Below are positions 57,065 to 64,000 of a stretch of DNA of 64,000 bases, one piece after another (position 1 is the first letter of the stretch; the number at the start of each line of letters is the position of its first letter). Source of the DNA: Bilifractor porci (GTDB lineage: Bacteria > Bacillota > Clostridia > Lachnospirales > Lachnospiraceae); contig NZ_VUMV01000008.1 in NCBI RefSeq assembly GCF_009696005.1, positions 62,001 through 126,000 on the forward strand, in the 5' to 3' direction. The notes under the pieces were generated by a model that searched no databases, had not been told where the DNA came from, and saw only the letters and a list, made by a program, of their open reading frames with translations. A program made the translations under genes and the position numbers.

Positions 57065-58684
57065 TTAGGCTTCGGGCAAGTCAATTTTGCCGACAAAGCT
57101 GTAATAAATCTCAATGTCCTGCCTGCGGGTGCCGTTCTCGTCATAGCTGCACTCATGCACGACGATTTTCTCAATCATTTCCCGCAAGAGGGTGGGTGTC
57201 AATTCCTCAAAGGCAAGGTGCTTGCGGACAATCCCCATGAATTTCTCGGCGTTAACGGTGGCCGCCTGCGACTTGTCCAGTTCCGCCTGCAATGCGGCGG
57301 TGCGGTCTTTCAGTTCCCGCTGCTCCTGCTCATAGTCTGCCGACAGTTCCATGAAACGCTCGTCGCTGATTTTGCCGTTCACATTGTCCTCATACAGCCG
57401 CTTGATAATGCGGCTCACTTCGGCAATCCGCTCCTGCGCCTGTTCAAGCTGCTTGGTGGCTGCGGCGGTCTTTCTCTTGCCGCCGATTTCGTTCTGCTGG
57501 ATCAGCAGCTTTACAAAACGGCTCTCGTGCCTGGCAGCATACTCCGTCACTTGCCGGAGATTGGAGAGGACACCGGCGGTCAGCAGGTCGGTGCGGATAA
57601 AGTGCGCCGTACAGTCGCGGGTGCGCTTCTTGTAGCTGCCGCAGATGTAACAGTCCTGCTTGCGGTTCTTGTTCTGATACCGCTGCTGGTACATCACATG
57701 GCCGCAGTCGGCGCAGAACAGCATACCAGAGAACAGCCCCACTTCGTCATAGCGGTTCGGGCGTTTGCGCTGCTTGCGTAACTCCTGCACACGCTCCCAT
57801 GTTTCCGTGTCAATAATCGGCTCATGGTGGTTCTCAAAAATGGCCTGCTTCTCAATGGGATTTTCTACGCTGTGCTTGGTCTTGTAAGAGGGCTTTTCCG
57901 TCTTGAAGTTTACCAGACAGCCGGTGTACTCCCGGTTTTCGAGGATATGAACGACGGTGTTCGTCGCCCATTTACACTCATAGCCGGGGTGGTAGCGGCG
58001 TGTGCTGCCTGTCCTGCGGTATTCCAGCGTCCCCGGCGTGGGGATTTGCTGTTCCGTCAGCATACGGGCAATCTTGGTCGGGCCGTTCCCCGCAAGGCAA
58101 AGCTGGTAAATCTGCTGGACAACCGGCGCGGTTTCCTCGTCAACGATATAGTTCTCGTCCTCGTCCATGAGGTAGCCATACACCGGCTTGCTGGTAACGG
58201 GCTTGCCGCTCATGCCTTTTGCTCTTTTAACTGCCTTGATTTTCTTGCTCGTATCTCTCACCAGCCATTCGTTGAACAGATTTCGCAGAGGGGTAAAATC
58301 ATTGTCCATGCCGCCGTTTGCGCTGTCCACATTGTCGTTGACAGCGATAAAACGCACGCCCTTTTGAGGGAACAGCATTTCCGTGTAAAACCCTACCTGC
58401 AAGTAGTTTCGCCCTAACCGGCTCATGTCCTTGACAATGACCGTACCAACTTTCCCGGCTTCAATGTCCGCAAGCATGGCTTGAAATCCGGGCCGCTGGA
58501 AGTTCGCGCCGGAATAACCGTCGTCGGTGTACCAGCGCAGATTGGTAAAGCCGTTCTGTTTTGCGTAGGTTTCGAGTATCCTTTTTTGGTTCGATATGGA
58601 ATTACTCTCGCCTTGCAGCTCGTCCTCATGGGACAATCTCGGATAAAGGGCGGTAATGAGGTTTTGGGTGGCTTGTCTTAACAT
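57065..58684 (-). CDS. Large serine recombinase (TnpX/CcrAB-like)
   Basis: 539 residues. Resolvase domain with catalytic ALYPRLSHEDE (Ser near residue 18), the GYSGANFQRPGFQAMLADIEAG and VIVKDMSRLGRNYLQVG motifs, then the recombinase domain (VYGYLMDEDENYIVDEETAPVV), a zinc-ribbon (LFCADCGHVMYQQR, CYICGSYKKRTRDC) and a coiled-coil (LEQAQERIAEVSRIIKRLYED). Excises and integrates the IME. Complete and probably functional. Confidence 0.95.
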   Translation of the reverse strand: MLRQATQNLITALYPRLSHEDELQGESNSISNQKRILETYAKQNGFTNLRWYTDDGYSGANFQRPGFQAMLADIEAGKVGTVIVKDMSRLGRNYLQVGFYTEMLFPQKGVRFIAVNDNVDSANGGMDNDFTPLRNLFNEWLVRDTSKKIKAVKRAKGMSGKPVTSKPVYGYLMDEDENYIVDEETAPVVQQIYQLCLAGNGPTKIARMLTEQQIPTPGTLEYRRTGSTRRYHPGYECKWATNTVVHILENREYTGCLVNFKTEKPSYKTKHSVENPIEKQAIFENHHEPIIDTETWERVQELRKQRKRPNRYDEVGLFSGMLFCADCGHVMYQQRYQNKNRKQDCYICGSYKKRTRDCTAHFIRTDLLTAGVLSNLRQVTEYAARHESRFVKLLIQQNEIGGKRKTAAATKQLEQAQERIAEVSRIIKRLYEDNVNGKISDERFMELSADYEQEQRELKDRTAALQAELDKSQAATVNAEKFMGIVRKHLAFEELTPTLLREMIEKIVVHECSYDENGTRRQDIEIYYSFVGKIDLPEA

Positions 58685-58795
58685 AAAATCCTCCGTTTCC
58701 GACAGCCAGCCCCACTATTCCGTGGTTTCATTGTACCACGGAACAGCGGGGGCTGTACAGCGGCAAAAGCGTTAAATTTGCTTCTTTACAGTCGG

Positions 58796-58984
58796 TCAAA
58801 TTGCCGGTTTTTGCGTAGCAGCGGCTTCCGCTTCCAGTACCCGCGCCATTTTGTCGGCGGCGGTGGTCGTGGTATCTTTCTTGAAATAGCCGGACACGAC
58901 AAGGACGGAATTGCCCATGCGGATTTCCGTCACGCAGTCGGGGCGGCGGGCGGTGCGGGTGTCGTGCTGCTTGTTATCTGCCAT
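58796..58984 (-). CDS. TnpW-like transposon protein
   Basis: 62 residues from ATG 58984 with GAAAGGAG upstream. MADNKQHDTRTARRPDCVTE, then RMGNSVLVVSGYFKKDTTTTAADKMARVLEAEA. Very typical of the small protein TnpW in Tn4451-like and other clostridial IMEs, of unknown role. It sits between dnaC-like and recombinase genes. Confidence 0.85.
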   Translation of the reverse strand: MADNKQHDTRTARRPDCVTEIRMGNSVLVVSGYFKKDTTTTAADKMARVLEAEAAATQKPAI

Positions 58985-58998
58985 AGGCAATACTCCTT

Positions 58999-59841
58999 TC
59001 AGTCGGTAATCAGTTTCTTCATGCTCTCCATTTTCCGCTTGGCGGTTTCCTGCCGGAAGTTGTCGCCGGTAAAGCGTACCGGGACGCACATGGAAAGCAG
59101 CCGGTCATAAATCCGGGAATGGGCGGTGTCCTCCGGGTTTCGCAGGTCGTCCAGCGTGAGGTTGGTCGTGACGATCAGCGGCTTGCCGCTGCGGTAACGG
59201 CTGTCAATCACATTGAAAACCTGTTCCAGCCCGTAGTCGGTGCCGCGTTCCATGCCAAAGTCGTCAAGGATCAGCAGCGGATAGCGGCAAAGGCGGGAAA
59301 TGTACTCGTTGCGCCCCTCAAAGCTGGCGGCAAGGTCATTGAGGATCAGGGCAAAGTTCGTCATGTGGACGGGGATTTCTTTCTCCATGAGGGCGTTTGC
59401 GATACAGCCCGCAAGGTAGCTTTTCCCGGTTCCTACGCCGCCCCAGAACAGGCAGCCGATATTGTCTGTCCGCATATCCTCCCAATGCTCCACATACCGG
59501 CGGGCAAGCCCGGCCTGCGGGTTCCTGCCGTTGTCATTCTCGAAAGTCCAGTCCCGCATGGCGGGGTCGGTAAAGCCCCGGCGTTTCAGTTCTTCCACGG
59601 TGTCAAGGTGCCTGCGCCGCTTTTCGGCGGCTTCCCGTTCCTCGCGGGCGGTTTTCTGGCAGTCGCACTCTGCCGGGTGGCGGTCGCGCCCGAAGATAGC
59701 GGCCTTATCCGGCGCAAAATAGGCTTCTTTCGGCTTGCGGCACTTGCCGCAGTACAGCAAACCGTCCTCGCCGGTGTAGTCCTCCGGCTCCGGGGTGGTG
59801 GCCGTCATATTCTCCAAAACAGCGTTGATTTCGTTCTTCAT
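58999..59841 (-). CDS. DnaC-like helicase-loader ATPase
   Basis: 280 residues from the ATG at 59841, overlapping the previous stop (ATGA). A zinc-finger-like N-terminus (LYCGKCRKPKEAYF, ECDCQK) is followed by the ATPase core: GCLFWGGVGTGKSYLAGCIANAL, PLLILDDFGMERGTDYGLEQVFNVIDSRYRSGKPLIVTTNL. In IMEs this protein loads a helicase for replication of the excised element. Confidence 0.92.
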   Translation of the reverse strand: MKNEINAVLENMTATTPEPEDYTGEDGLLYCGKCRKPKEAYFAPDKAAIFGRDRHPAECDCQKTAREEREAAEKRRRHLDTVEELKRRGFTDPAMRDWTFENDNGRNPQAGLARRYVEHWEDMRTDNIGCLFWGGVGTGKSYLAGCIANALMEKEIPVHMTNFALILNDLAASFEGRNEYISRLCRYPLLILDDFGMERGTDYGLEQVFNVIDSRYRSGKPLIVTTNLTLDDLRNPEDTAHSRIYDRLLSMCVPVRFTGDNFRQETAKRKMESMKKLITD

Positions 59842-60590
59842 AAACTCTCGCCCTCCTTGCATGAGTAGTCTGGTATGCCCTTTTTCGGGGCTTTCTTAGT
59901 TGCGTCCTCCTGCGCCCATTTGTAGATGGTGGCGGCATGGCTCTTGTATCGCTTGCCGCTGGACGCGATATGGCAGGATAGCCGGTCAATGTAATAGTCC
60001 CATTTGCCGGGCAGGTCTGCTTTCAGCCCGTCCAGTTCCGATTGCGAAAGAAAAACATTTTCATACCGGCCATAGGCGGCGCGGGCGGGTTGTCCCGTAT
60101 CTAACTCTCGCTCTCTCTCTTTTTCTATCTCTTTCTCTATCTCTATCTCTGGTGGACAAATGTCCGCTTGATATGGTGGACATTTGTCCGCCCCGGCCTT
60201 TGGCAAGGCTTTCTGCTCCTGCAAAGCCAGCCTTGCCCGCCGTTTTCGCTCCCCCTCGGTAGAGGATTGGCCGATCAGTAGTTCAATGTTGCTCATATAC
60301 AGTGCGCCGTTCTGTAACGGCTCCACAAGCCCCAGCTTCATAAAAATCTGCAAGGCCCGTTCTACGGTGCCGACTTGCTGACGGGTAATGGTGGCAATCA
60401 TCTGCGCGGTGTAGGGGATATTTTCATCAAGCTGCAACTTCCCGCCGTTTTTCAGCGATTTCAGGTACAGTTTCAAGAGGATGTTGGAATAGAGGATACC
60501 GTCCTGCATACTTTCCAGCAGCACAATGGCGTCCTCGTCAAAGTAATTCTCTTTCAGCTTGAGGTAGTAGTATTTTCGGTTGTCTGACAT
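59838..60590 (-). CDS. Replisome-organizer-type replication initiator
   Basis: 250 residues from the ATG at 60590 (AGGAGG upstream). N-terminal winged-helix domain KYYYLKLKENYFDEDAIVLLESMQDGILYSNILLKLYLKSLKNGGKLQLDENIPYTAQMIATITRQ of the phage replisome organizer/RepA-like family; a Glu/Lys repeat linker (EIEIEKEIEKERERE) and a C-terminal DnaD-like part. Works with the DnaC-like protein downstream. Its Lys/Glu repeat derives from a TCTCTATC-type run at 60110-60150. Confidence 0.88.
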   Translation of the reverse strand: MSDNRKYYYLKLKENYFDEDAIVLLESMQDGILYSNILLKLYLKSLKNGGKLQLDENIPYTAQMIATITRQQVGTVERALQIFMKLGLVEPLQNGALYMSNIELLIGQSSTEGERKRRARLALQEQKALPKAGADKCPPYQADICPPEIEIEKEIEKERERELDTGQPARAAYGRYENVFLSQSELDGLKADLPGKWDYYIDRLSCHIASSGKRYKSHAATIYKWAQEDATKKAPKKGIPDYSCKEGESL

Positions 60591-60702
60591 GGTTCCTCCT
60601 TTGGGTGGATTTGGGGTGTTTGTACGCATTTAGAACGCCGTTTCCGGGGGAAAAGGATAAATGTATCGCGTACCCTTTGACACCCACGAAAAAAGCCTTG
60701 AT

Positions 60703-61089
60703 TTATGCGGGTTTGAAAGGCTCTAAAGCGTGACATCTCTGCCTTTGTTTCCGCTTTCTCTCGGCGGCGCGGATTTTCTTCATGCGCCCGGCGCAGTCGG
60801 GGCAGTATTTCCCCCGGTTGGATTTGGGGACAAAGGCCGCTCCGCAGACGGCACACCGTTTCCGGCTCCCCCGGTATAAGAGGGCTGCGGACAGCTCCCC
60901 GTCAAGGGGCAGGACAGCCACACGGAACCAGCGGCACATGAGGGAAAGGGAAATGCTCTGGACGCACACGCAAGGCTCCCCGTCGTCTAACAGCAGGCAG
61001 TTCCCCTCGTCGTAGTTACAGCACTCATGTACCAGCCGCCGCGCCCGCCGGTGCTGGCGGTAGTCCATGCGGGGCAGGTTATCGCTCAT
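60703..61089 (-). CDS. Cysteine-rich VLP-domain protein
   Basis: 128 residues from the ATG at 61089, 11 bases into the relaxase end. MDYRQHRRARRLVHECCNYDEGNCLLLDDGEPCVCVQ is the cysteine-rich VLP domain, and CAVCGAAFVPKSNRGKYCPDCAGRMKKIRAAERKRKQRQR a zinc-ribbon with a basic tail, suggesting nucleic acid binding. Conserved small protein of clostridial IMEs; function unknown. Confidence 0.88.
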   Translation of the reverse strand: MSDNLPRMDYRQHRRARRLVHECCNYDEGNCLLLDDGEPCVCVQSISLSLMCRWFRVAVLPLDGELSAALLYRGSRKRCAVCGAAFVPKSNRGKYCPDCAGRMKKIRAAERKRKQRQRCHALEPFKPA

Positions 61090-62713
61090 GGCTCTGCTCC
61101 TTTCTGCGGTGCGGCTCGTCCCGGCGCAAAATCTGGTTGATATTCCGCTTGACGGTCTGCAACTCCTTGAACCGCTGCTTCTGTTCGTGATAGGTGTTAT
61201 ACAGGCCGTCTTTCTCGGAGATAAGCTGCTCGATCTCGGCCTGCAACGCTTTCCGGGCGGGCAGCTTGGTAATGCCATGCGCCTTGAAATACCGGGCGGC
61301 TGCGTCGGCTATGATAAAATCGCTCTCATGGGCCTGCCGGTATGCGGCGCGGGCTTTCTCGGATTTCTGCGCTTTCAACCCGTCGCGGGCGGGCTTGGTC
61401 TGGGCGTAGGCCAACACCTGCCGCTGCAACTCCTTTTTCCCTTGCAGCTTGGTTTCCAGTGCTTTCAGTTCGCCGCTGGTCTGGCGCATTTCCGCATAGG
61501 CGGTATCAACGGCGGCTTCTAACTGCTCCGGGGAAGTAAAGCCGTACTGCTGGTAGACGGACAGCGTTTTGGCGGCCTGCTTCAGATTGTGTATCTTCGC
61601 CCAGCGTTCATAGCCCCGGCCTTTGCCCTCGGCCATTTTCTGCTCAATGTCCACAAGCCGCTGCACTCCGTCCTGTTTGGGGGCGGTTTGAGGGGCTTTT
61701 GCGGGCTGTATGCCGCGTTTCTCCTGCCAGGGGTATTCAGGTATGGCTGCGGCCTTTTCTATGGCTCTGGCGGCATTCTGCTCCAAAACGGCAAGGACGG
61801 CGGTGCGGTCAAAATCGTCGCCCAGCTTCCGGGCGGTGATGGGCTTTGTCCTGTCCGGCGTGAGATAGGACAGCCGCCCCCGGCTCTCCTTGACGGTCAC
61901 ACCCTCCCGCAGCAGCAGAGAGGAAAACTCGTCAAAGCTGGCGGCGGTGGCAAGGGCTTTCCGTATGGTCTGCCGCAGCTTTTCCTTGTTCGTTTCAAAC
62001 TTGGTCTGCCGGGGCGTGATACTATCGGCAATCATGGGGGCGTTCTGCTTGTCCAGCGCGGCCTGTCCCTTTTTCTGCGCCCAATACTCCCGGTCGGTGA
62101 CGCGGTTCTTGCTGCCGTTCAAGAGGTCGATTTGATAAAGCCCCTCCCGGTGGCACATCTCCATGACTTCGGATTTGAAGTAGCGCAGGGCAGCGTCGGT
62201 ACATCGGTGCTTGCAGCCGACTTTCGTATCGGCCGGCCTGTCCATGTAGGGCAGGAACGGCACTTCCTCAATCCGCAGGCTGTTTATGACGATATGCACA
62301 TGAATGTTGCCGCTGTGGTTATGCCCGTCCGGGTGGGTGCAGACAAGGGCCTGGTGGCCGGGAAAATGCTCTTTACAGAATTGTTCCCCCAACGCCTGCG
62401 CCCGGTCTACGGTCAGGCCGTTGTCCGGCCCGTCCCGCGGGTCAAAGCTGATGATGTAGTGGTGGCTTTTCACATCTTCCCGCCGCTGGTTTTTCTGATA
62501 GCGGAGATTGGCCCGCATACACGCAACGGCAAAATCCTCCCCGTCGCAGTTCAGCGTGGACAGCCGGTAGTCCTCGCGGGGGATAAGCCTGCCGGTTTCA
62601 TCAAGGACGGGCTTCATGGTAAACTCGTCATGCTCAAAGAGAAGATATTGCTCGGCGGCTCCGTAGTCGGCGTTTTTAGAGTTGATATGCTTGAGTGTTG
62701 CCAACCGCGTCAC
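61079..62713 (-). CDS. MobA/MobL-family relaxase
   Basis: 544 residues. The relaxase domain includes KSHHYIISFDPRD, HPDGHNHSGNIHVHIVINSL (three-His motif III) and a long coiled-coil C-terminus (KAAGETL-like, residues 360-520). Nicks oriT and leads single-stranded DNA through a partner mating system. Starts at GTG 62713, overlapping mobC by 38 bases, and ends within the VLP gene. Complete. Confidence 0.93.
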   Translation of the reverse strand: MTRLATLKHINSKNADYGAAEQYLLFEHDEFTMKPVLDETGRLIPREDYRLSTLNCDGEDFAVACMRANLRYQKNQRREDVKSHHYIISFDPRDGPDNGLTVDRAQALGEQFCKEHFPGHQALVCTHPDGHNHSGNIHVHIVINSLRIEEVPFLPYMDRPADTKVGCKHRCTDAALRYFKSEVMEMCHREGLYQIDLLNGSKNRVTDREYWAQKKGQAALDKQNAPMIADSITPRQTKFETNKEKLRQTIRKALATAASFDEFSSLLLREGVTVKESRGRLSYLTPDRTKPITARKLGDDFDRTAVLAVLEQNAARAIEKAAAIPEYPWQEKRGIQPAKAPQTAPKQDGVQRLVDIEQKMAEGKGRGYERWAKIHNLKQAAKTLSVYQQYGFTSPEQLEAAVDTAYAEMRQTSGELKALETKLQGKKELQRQVLAYAQTKPARDGLKAQKSEKARAAYRQAHESDFIIADAAARYFKAHGITKLPARKALQAEIEQLISEKDGLYNTYHEQKQRFKELQTVKRNINQILRRDEPHRRKEQSHER

Positions 62714-63074
62714 CTACTTTCTTGAGGACTTCATACTTGAGGACGGCAAGGTCGGATATGGCGGCGCGTACCTCGCCGGAAAGGGTGTTGTAGGGTACGC
62801 CGTATTCGTTCAGATACCGGGCAATCTGATTGAGGTTGCCGCCGATCCTGCCGTACTCGGCTGTCAGCTTCCCGACAGCGGAAAGCAACTCGTCATTGAC
62901 CGACGACACATGGACAACCGGGCGTATGGTCGCCCGCCGTATCGCCTGCCGGAGAAATTCGGACTGGCTGATACCATAGGGCGCAAGCCGCGCTGTGAAG
63001 TCGGCATACTCATCTTCGGACAGCCGGGTTTTCACAACGCGGCTGCGGTGGGGCGTGTTGTATTTCTTTCGCAT
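62676..63074 (-). CDS. MobC-like mobilization accessory protein
   Basis: 133 residues from the ATG at 63074 (GGAGG upstream). A ribbon-helix-helix-like N-terminus (VKTRLSEDEYADFTARLAPYGISQSEFLRQAIRRATI) and the MobC signature GGNLNQIARYLNEYG. Binds oriT and helps the relaxase. First gene after the oriT-like region. Confidence 0.9.
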   Translation of the reverse strand: MRKKYNTPHRSRVVKTRLSEDEYADFTARLAPYGISQSEFLRQAIRRATIRPVVHVSSVNDELLSAVGKLTAEYGRIGGNLNQIARYLNEYGVPYNTLSGEVRAAISDLAVLKYEVLKKVGDAVGNTQAYQL

Positions 63075-63571
63075 GGTGTGACCTCCTTTCTCGCCCGTAA
63101 GGGCGCATGAGCAGGGTTTGGGGAAGGCACTCCCCAACAAGTTTCCCGCGAGGGGCAAAACTGCAGAATTGCGGATTTTGGCACCGTGGTAGAAACTTGC
63201 TCTCCGTGACTGCAAACTTTCTCTCACTTCCGTCCGCCACTTTTTTGGAAAACTGCAACCACAAAAGTTTGTTTCTCTTTTTCTGCTACTACTAATCCTG
63301 TAAAGGGCATTCCTGCCCGCTTTCGCTAAAATGACACCGGACGCAGTGGTTTCTACCCGGTGTTGGAGAAATCCTTTCTCTTTGCCCTCTACTACGGGTA
63401 AATGCTCCAAATGCCAAACACCAGGGCAGAAAAATTCCCTCCTCGCTTACTACTACAACCGGCAGGGGGCAAAATGGCCGGGAGCGGAGCCGGACAACAA
63501 AAAAAGCAGTAAATCTTTTTCAAGACTTACTGCTTTCGCTGGCCGCGTCGGTGGCGGCTGGTATTCAGTTT
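63075..63571. other. oriT-like region and noncoding leader of the IME
   Basis: The 497-bp gap between HTH and mobC genes has no supported ORF. It holds TTGGGGAAGGCACTCCCCAA (inverted arms TTGGGGA/TCCCCAA, about 63118-63138) next to GTTTCCCGCGAGGGG, the type of hairpin found at nic sites; position directly upstream of mobC/mobA supports oriT. At 63503-63536 AAAGCAGTAA/TTACTGCTTT with T run terminates the HTH gene on the minus strand. Confidence 0.55.
63501..63537 (-). terminator. Terminator of sigma-HTH operon
   Basis: On the minus strand AAAGCAGTAA, a 14-base loop and TTACTGCTTT are followed by TTTTTG. It lies 35 bases after the HTH gene's stop, ending the sigma-factor/HTH transcript before oriT. 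Confidence 0.8.
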
Positions 63572-63784
63572 TTATGACTTGTCCGGTGGTTCGTCAAGCC
63601 GGAACTTGAATTGACAGTCAATTAACCGCTGCTTTACATAGTCCTCCACCTCGGCGTTGACCTGCCCGTTCACTTTTGAGAAATAGCGGATATATCCGGC
63701 GTAGTGGAGCAGGACAGCGTTCACGGCTTCTGGGTCGCCCTCACGGGCTTTGAGGATTGTTTCATAGGGGAGAAGTCTACTCAT
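63572..63784 (-). CDS. Helix-turn-helix protein (Tn916 Orf8-like)
   Basis: 70 residues: LPYETILKAREGDPEAVNAVLLHYAGYIRYFSKVNG then VNAEVEDYVKQRLIDCQFKF. This is the short helix-turn-helix family encoded right after a sigma-like factor in Tn916-type elements. Its start overlaps the end of that factor by 8 bases. Probable transcription co-regulator of mobilisation or excision genes. Confidence 0.88.
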   Translation of the reverse strand: MSRLLPYETILKAREGDPEAVNAVLLHYAGYIRYFSKVNGQVNAEVEDYVKQRLIDCQFKFRLDEPPDKS

Positions 63785-64000
63785 ACCGGCTCACCCCCAT
63801 TTCTTCGCGTAGCCGCTGCAAGGCAAGCTGGATATGCCGCCCCGCTGTGCTGCGTGACCGGCCAATACACGCGCCGATCACGCGCTGCGGCTGGCGCAGA
63901 AAGTAATAGCGCAGGATTTCTTCCCGCGTCTGCTCCGGCAAAACAGAGATCGCGTCGGCAAGGGCGGCGTTGCAGAGCAGGACGGTCTGACCGCAGACGG
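63777..64000 (-). CDS. Sigma-70-family (Tn916 Orf7-like) factor, partial
   Basis: The C-terminal about 73 residues are in the window; the 5' end lies beyond 64000. LADAISVLPEQTREEILRYYFLRQPQ then IGRSRSTAGRHIQLALQRLREEM is a sigma region-4-type helix-turn-helix. Stop is TAG at 63779-63777. Sigma-like factors of this family drive element gene expression. Confidence 0.85.
   Translation of the reverse strand, partial: VCGQTVLLCNAALADAISVLPEQTREEILRYYFLRQPQRVIGACIGRSRSTAGRHIQLALQRLREEMGVSRYE

Larger units (their letters stand above)
56991..64000 (-). mobile_element. Integrative mobilizable element (serine-recombinase type), partial
   Basis: Gene order from right to left: sigma-like factor, HTH protein, oriT-like region, MobC, relaxase, cysteine-rich VLP protein, replisome-organizer protein, DnaC-like ATPase, TnpW and large serine recombinase. 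Almost every gene overlaps or abuts the next. GC content is visibly higher than to the left. The left boundary is where maff2 sequence stops (about 56987-56995). The right end lies outside the window. Tn4451/TnpX-like organisation; the element codes for mobilisation but not for a mating pore. Confidence 0.8.

Noticed and set aside
61589-62725. 378-codon plus-strand frame opposite the relaxase
   Set aside because: The minus strand has complete MobA/MobL motifs and overlapping neighbours; the plus frame is a GC-rich shadow with no start signal.

Overview
The window looks like chromosome of a gut-type Clostridia bacterium, most likely Lachnospiraceae or a close relative. Supporting signs are strong AGGAGG ribosome binding sites, moderate base composition, Clostridia-type redox proteins (EFR1 ferredoxin-flavodoxin, MBL-rubredoxin, OhrR-like regulator), Tn916/Tn4451-style mobile modules and mobile-element small proteins (Maff2, TnpW, cysteine-rich VLP). 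The placement is inferred from gene content only; no 16S or other marker is present. About 85% of the genes lie on the minus strand.

Layout. 1-2400: tail of an ABC exporter operon, a membrane protein and a 5'-truncated aquaporin. 2615-5765: a uroporphyrinogen-decarboxylase-type protein and an MFS transporter, divergent from an XRE regulator. 5766-9624: relics (a fused MoxR ATPase/VWA pair and a YaaA fragment) among a lipoprotein, an ACT-domain protein and a Bcp peroxiredoxin. 9762-15602: MATE exporter, two small mobile-type ORFs, copy A of a structured noncoding element, a GC-rich UvrA-like ATPase and a MerR regulator. 15706-18430: a MerR-controlled operon (flavodoxin, CMD-cupin, alpha/beta hydrolase, broken lipoprotein). 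18733-24428: a minus-strand oxidative-stress/redox operon headed by a TetR regulator. 24456-26411: an AAA/DUF4143 ATPase and relics.

From 26745 an integrated element begins at a 3' fragment of a tRNA-Arg(CCU)-like gene. It carries a frameshifted tyrosine integrase, a protein with three helix-turn-helix modules, an excisionase-like protein, a PemK/MazF toxin, ParB-like proteins, copy B of the structured element and an RloA/RloB pair. After this come three consecutive metallophosphoesterases and several unknown proteins, XRE regulators and an ImmA-like protein. A visible recombination junction near 43215 then joins mobile-element DNA to a chromosomal-looking stress cluster (rhodanese lipoprotein, DUF523-GNAT, peptide deformylase, Smr, YaaA).

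46224-56205 is defence-rich: a PD-(D/E)xK-type protein, a WYL regulator, an apparently intact Kiwa pair (KwaA/KwaB), and a McrBC-like locus (DUF2357 nuclease plus an McrB-like ATPase) whose mcrB is interrupted by a 2.3-kb IS21-family element. The 5' part of mcrB has been replaced by a truncated conjugation gene (TrbL/VirB6-like), itself next to a truncated maff2.

From about 56990 to the window end is an integrative mobilizable element with higher GC: large serine recombinase, TnpW, DnaC-like ATPase, replisome-organizer-like initiator, cysteine-rich VLP protein, MobA/MobL relaxase, MobC, oriT-like region, HTH protein and sigma factor. It appears to have inserted into maff2. The window is therefore a layered mobile and defence island with many decayed genes. 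Its most interesting unexplained feature is a roughly 410-bp structured noncoding element present twice, with conserved blocks and covarying hairpins.
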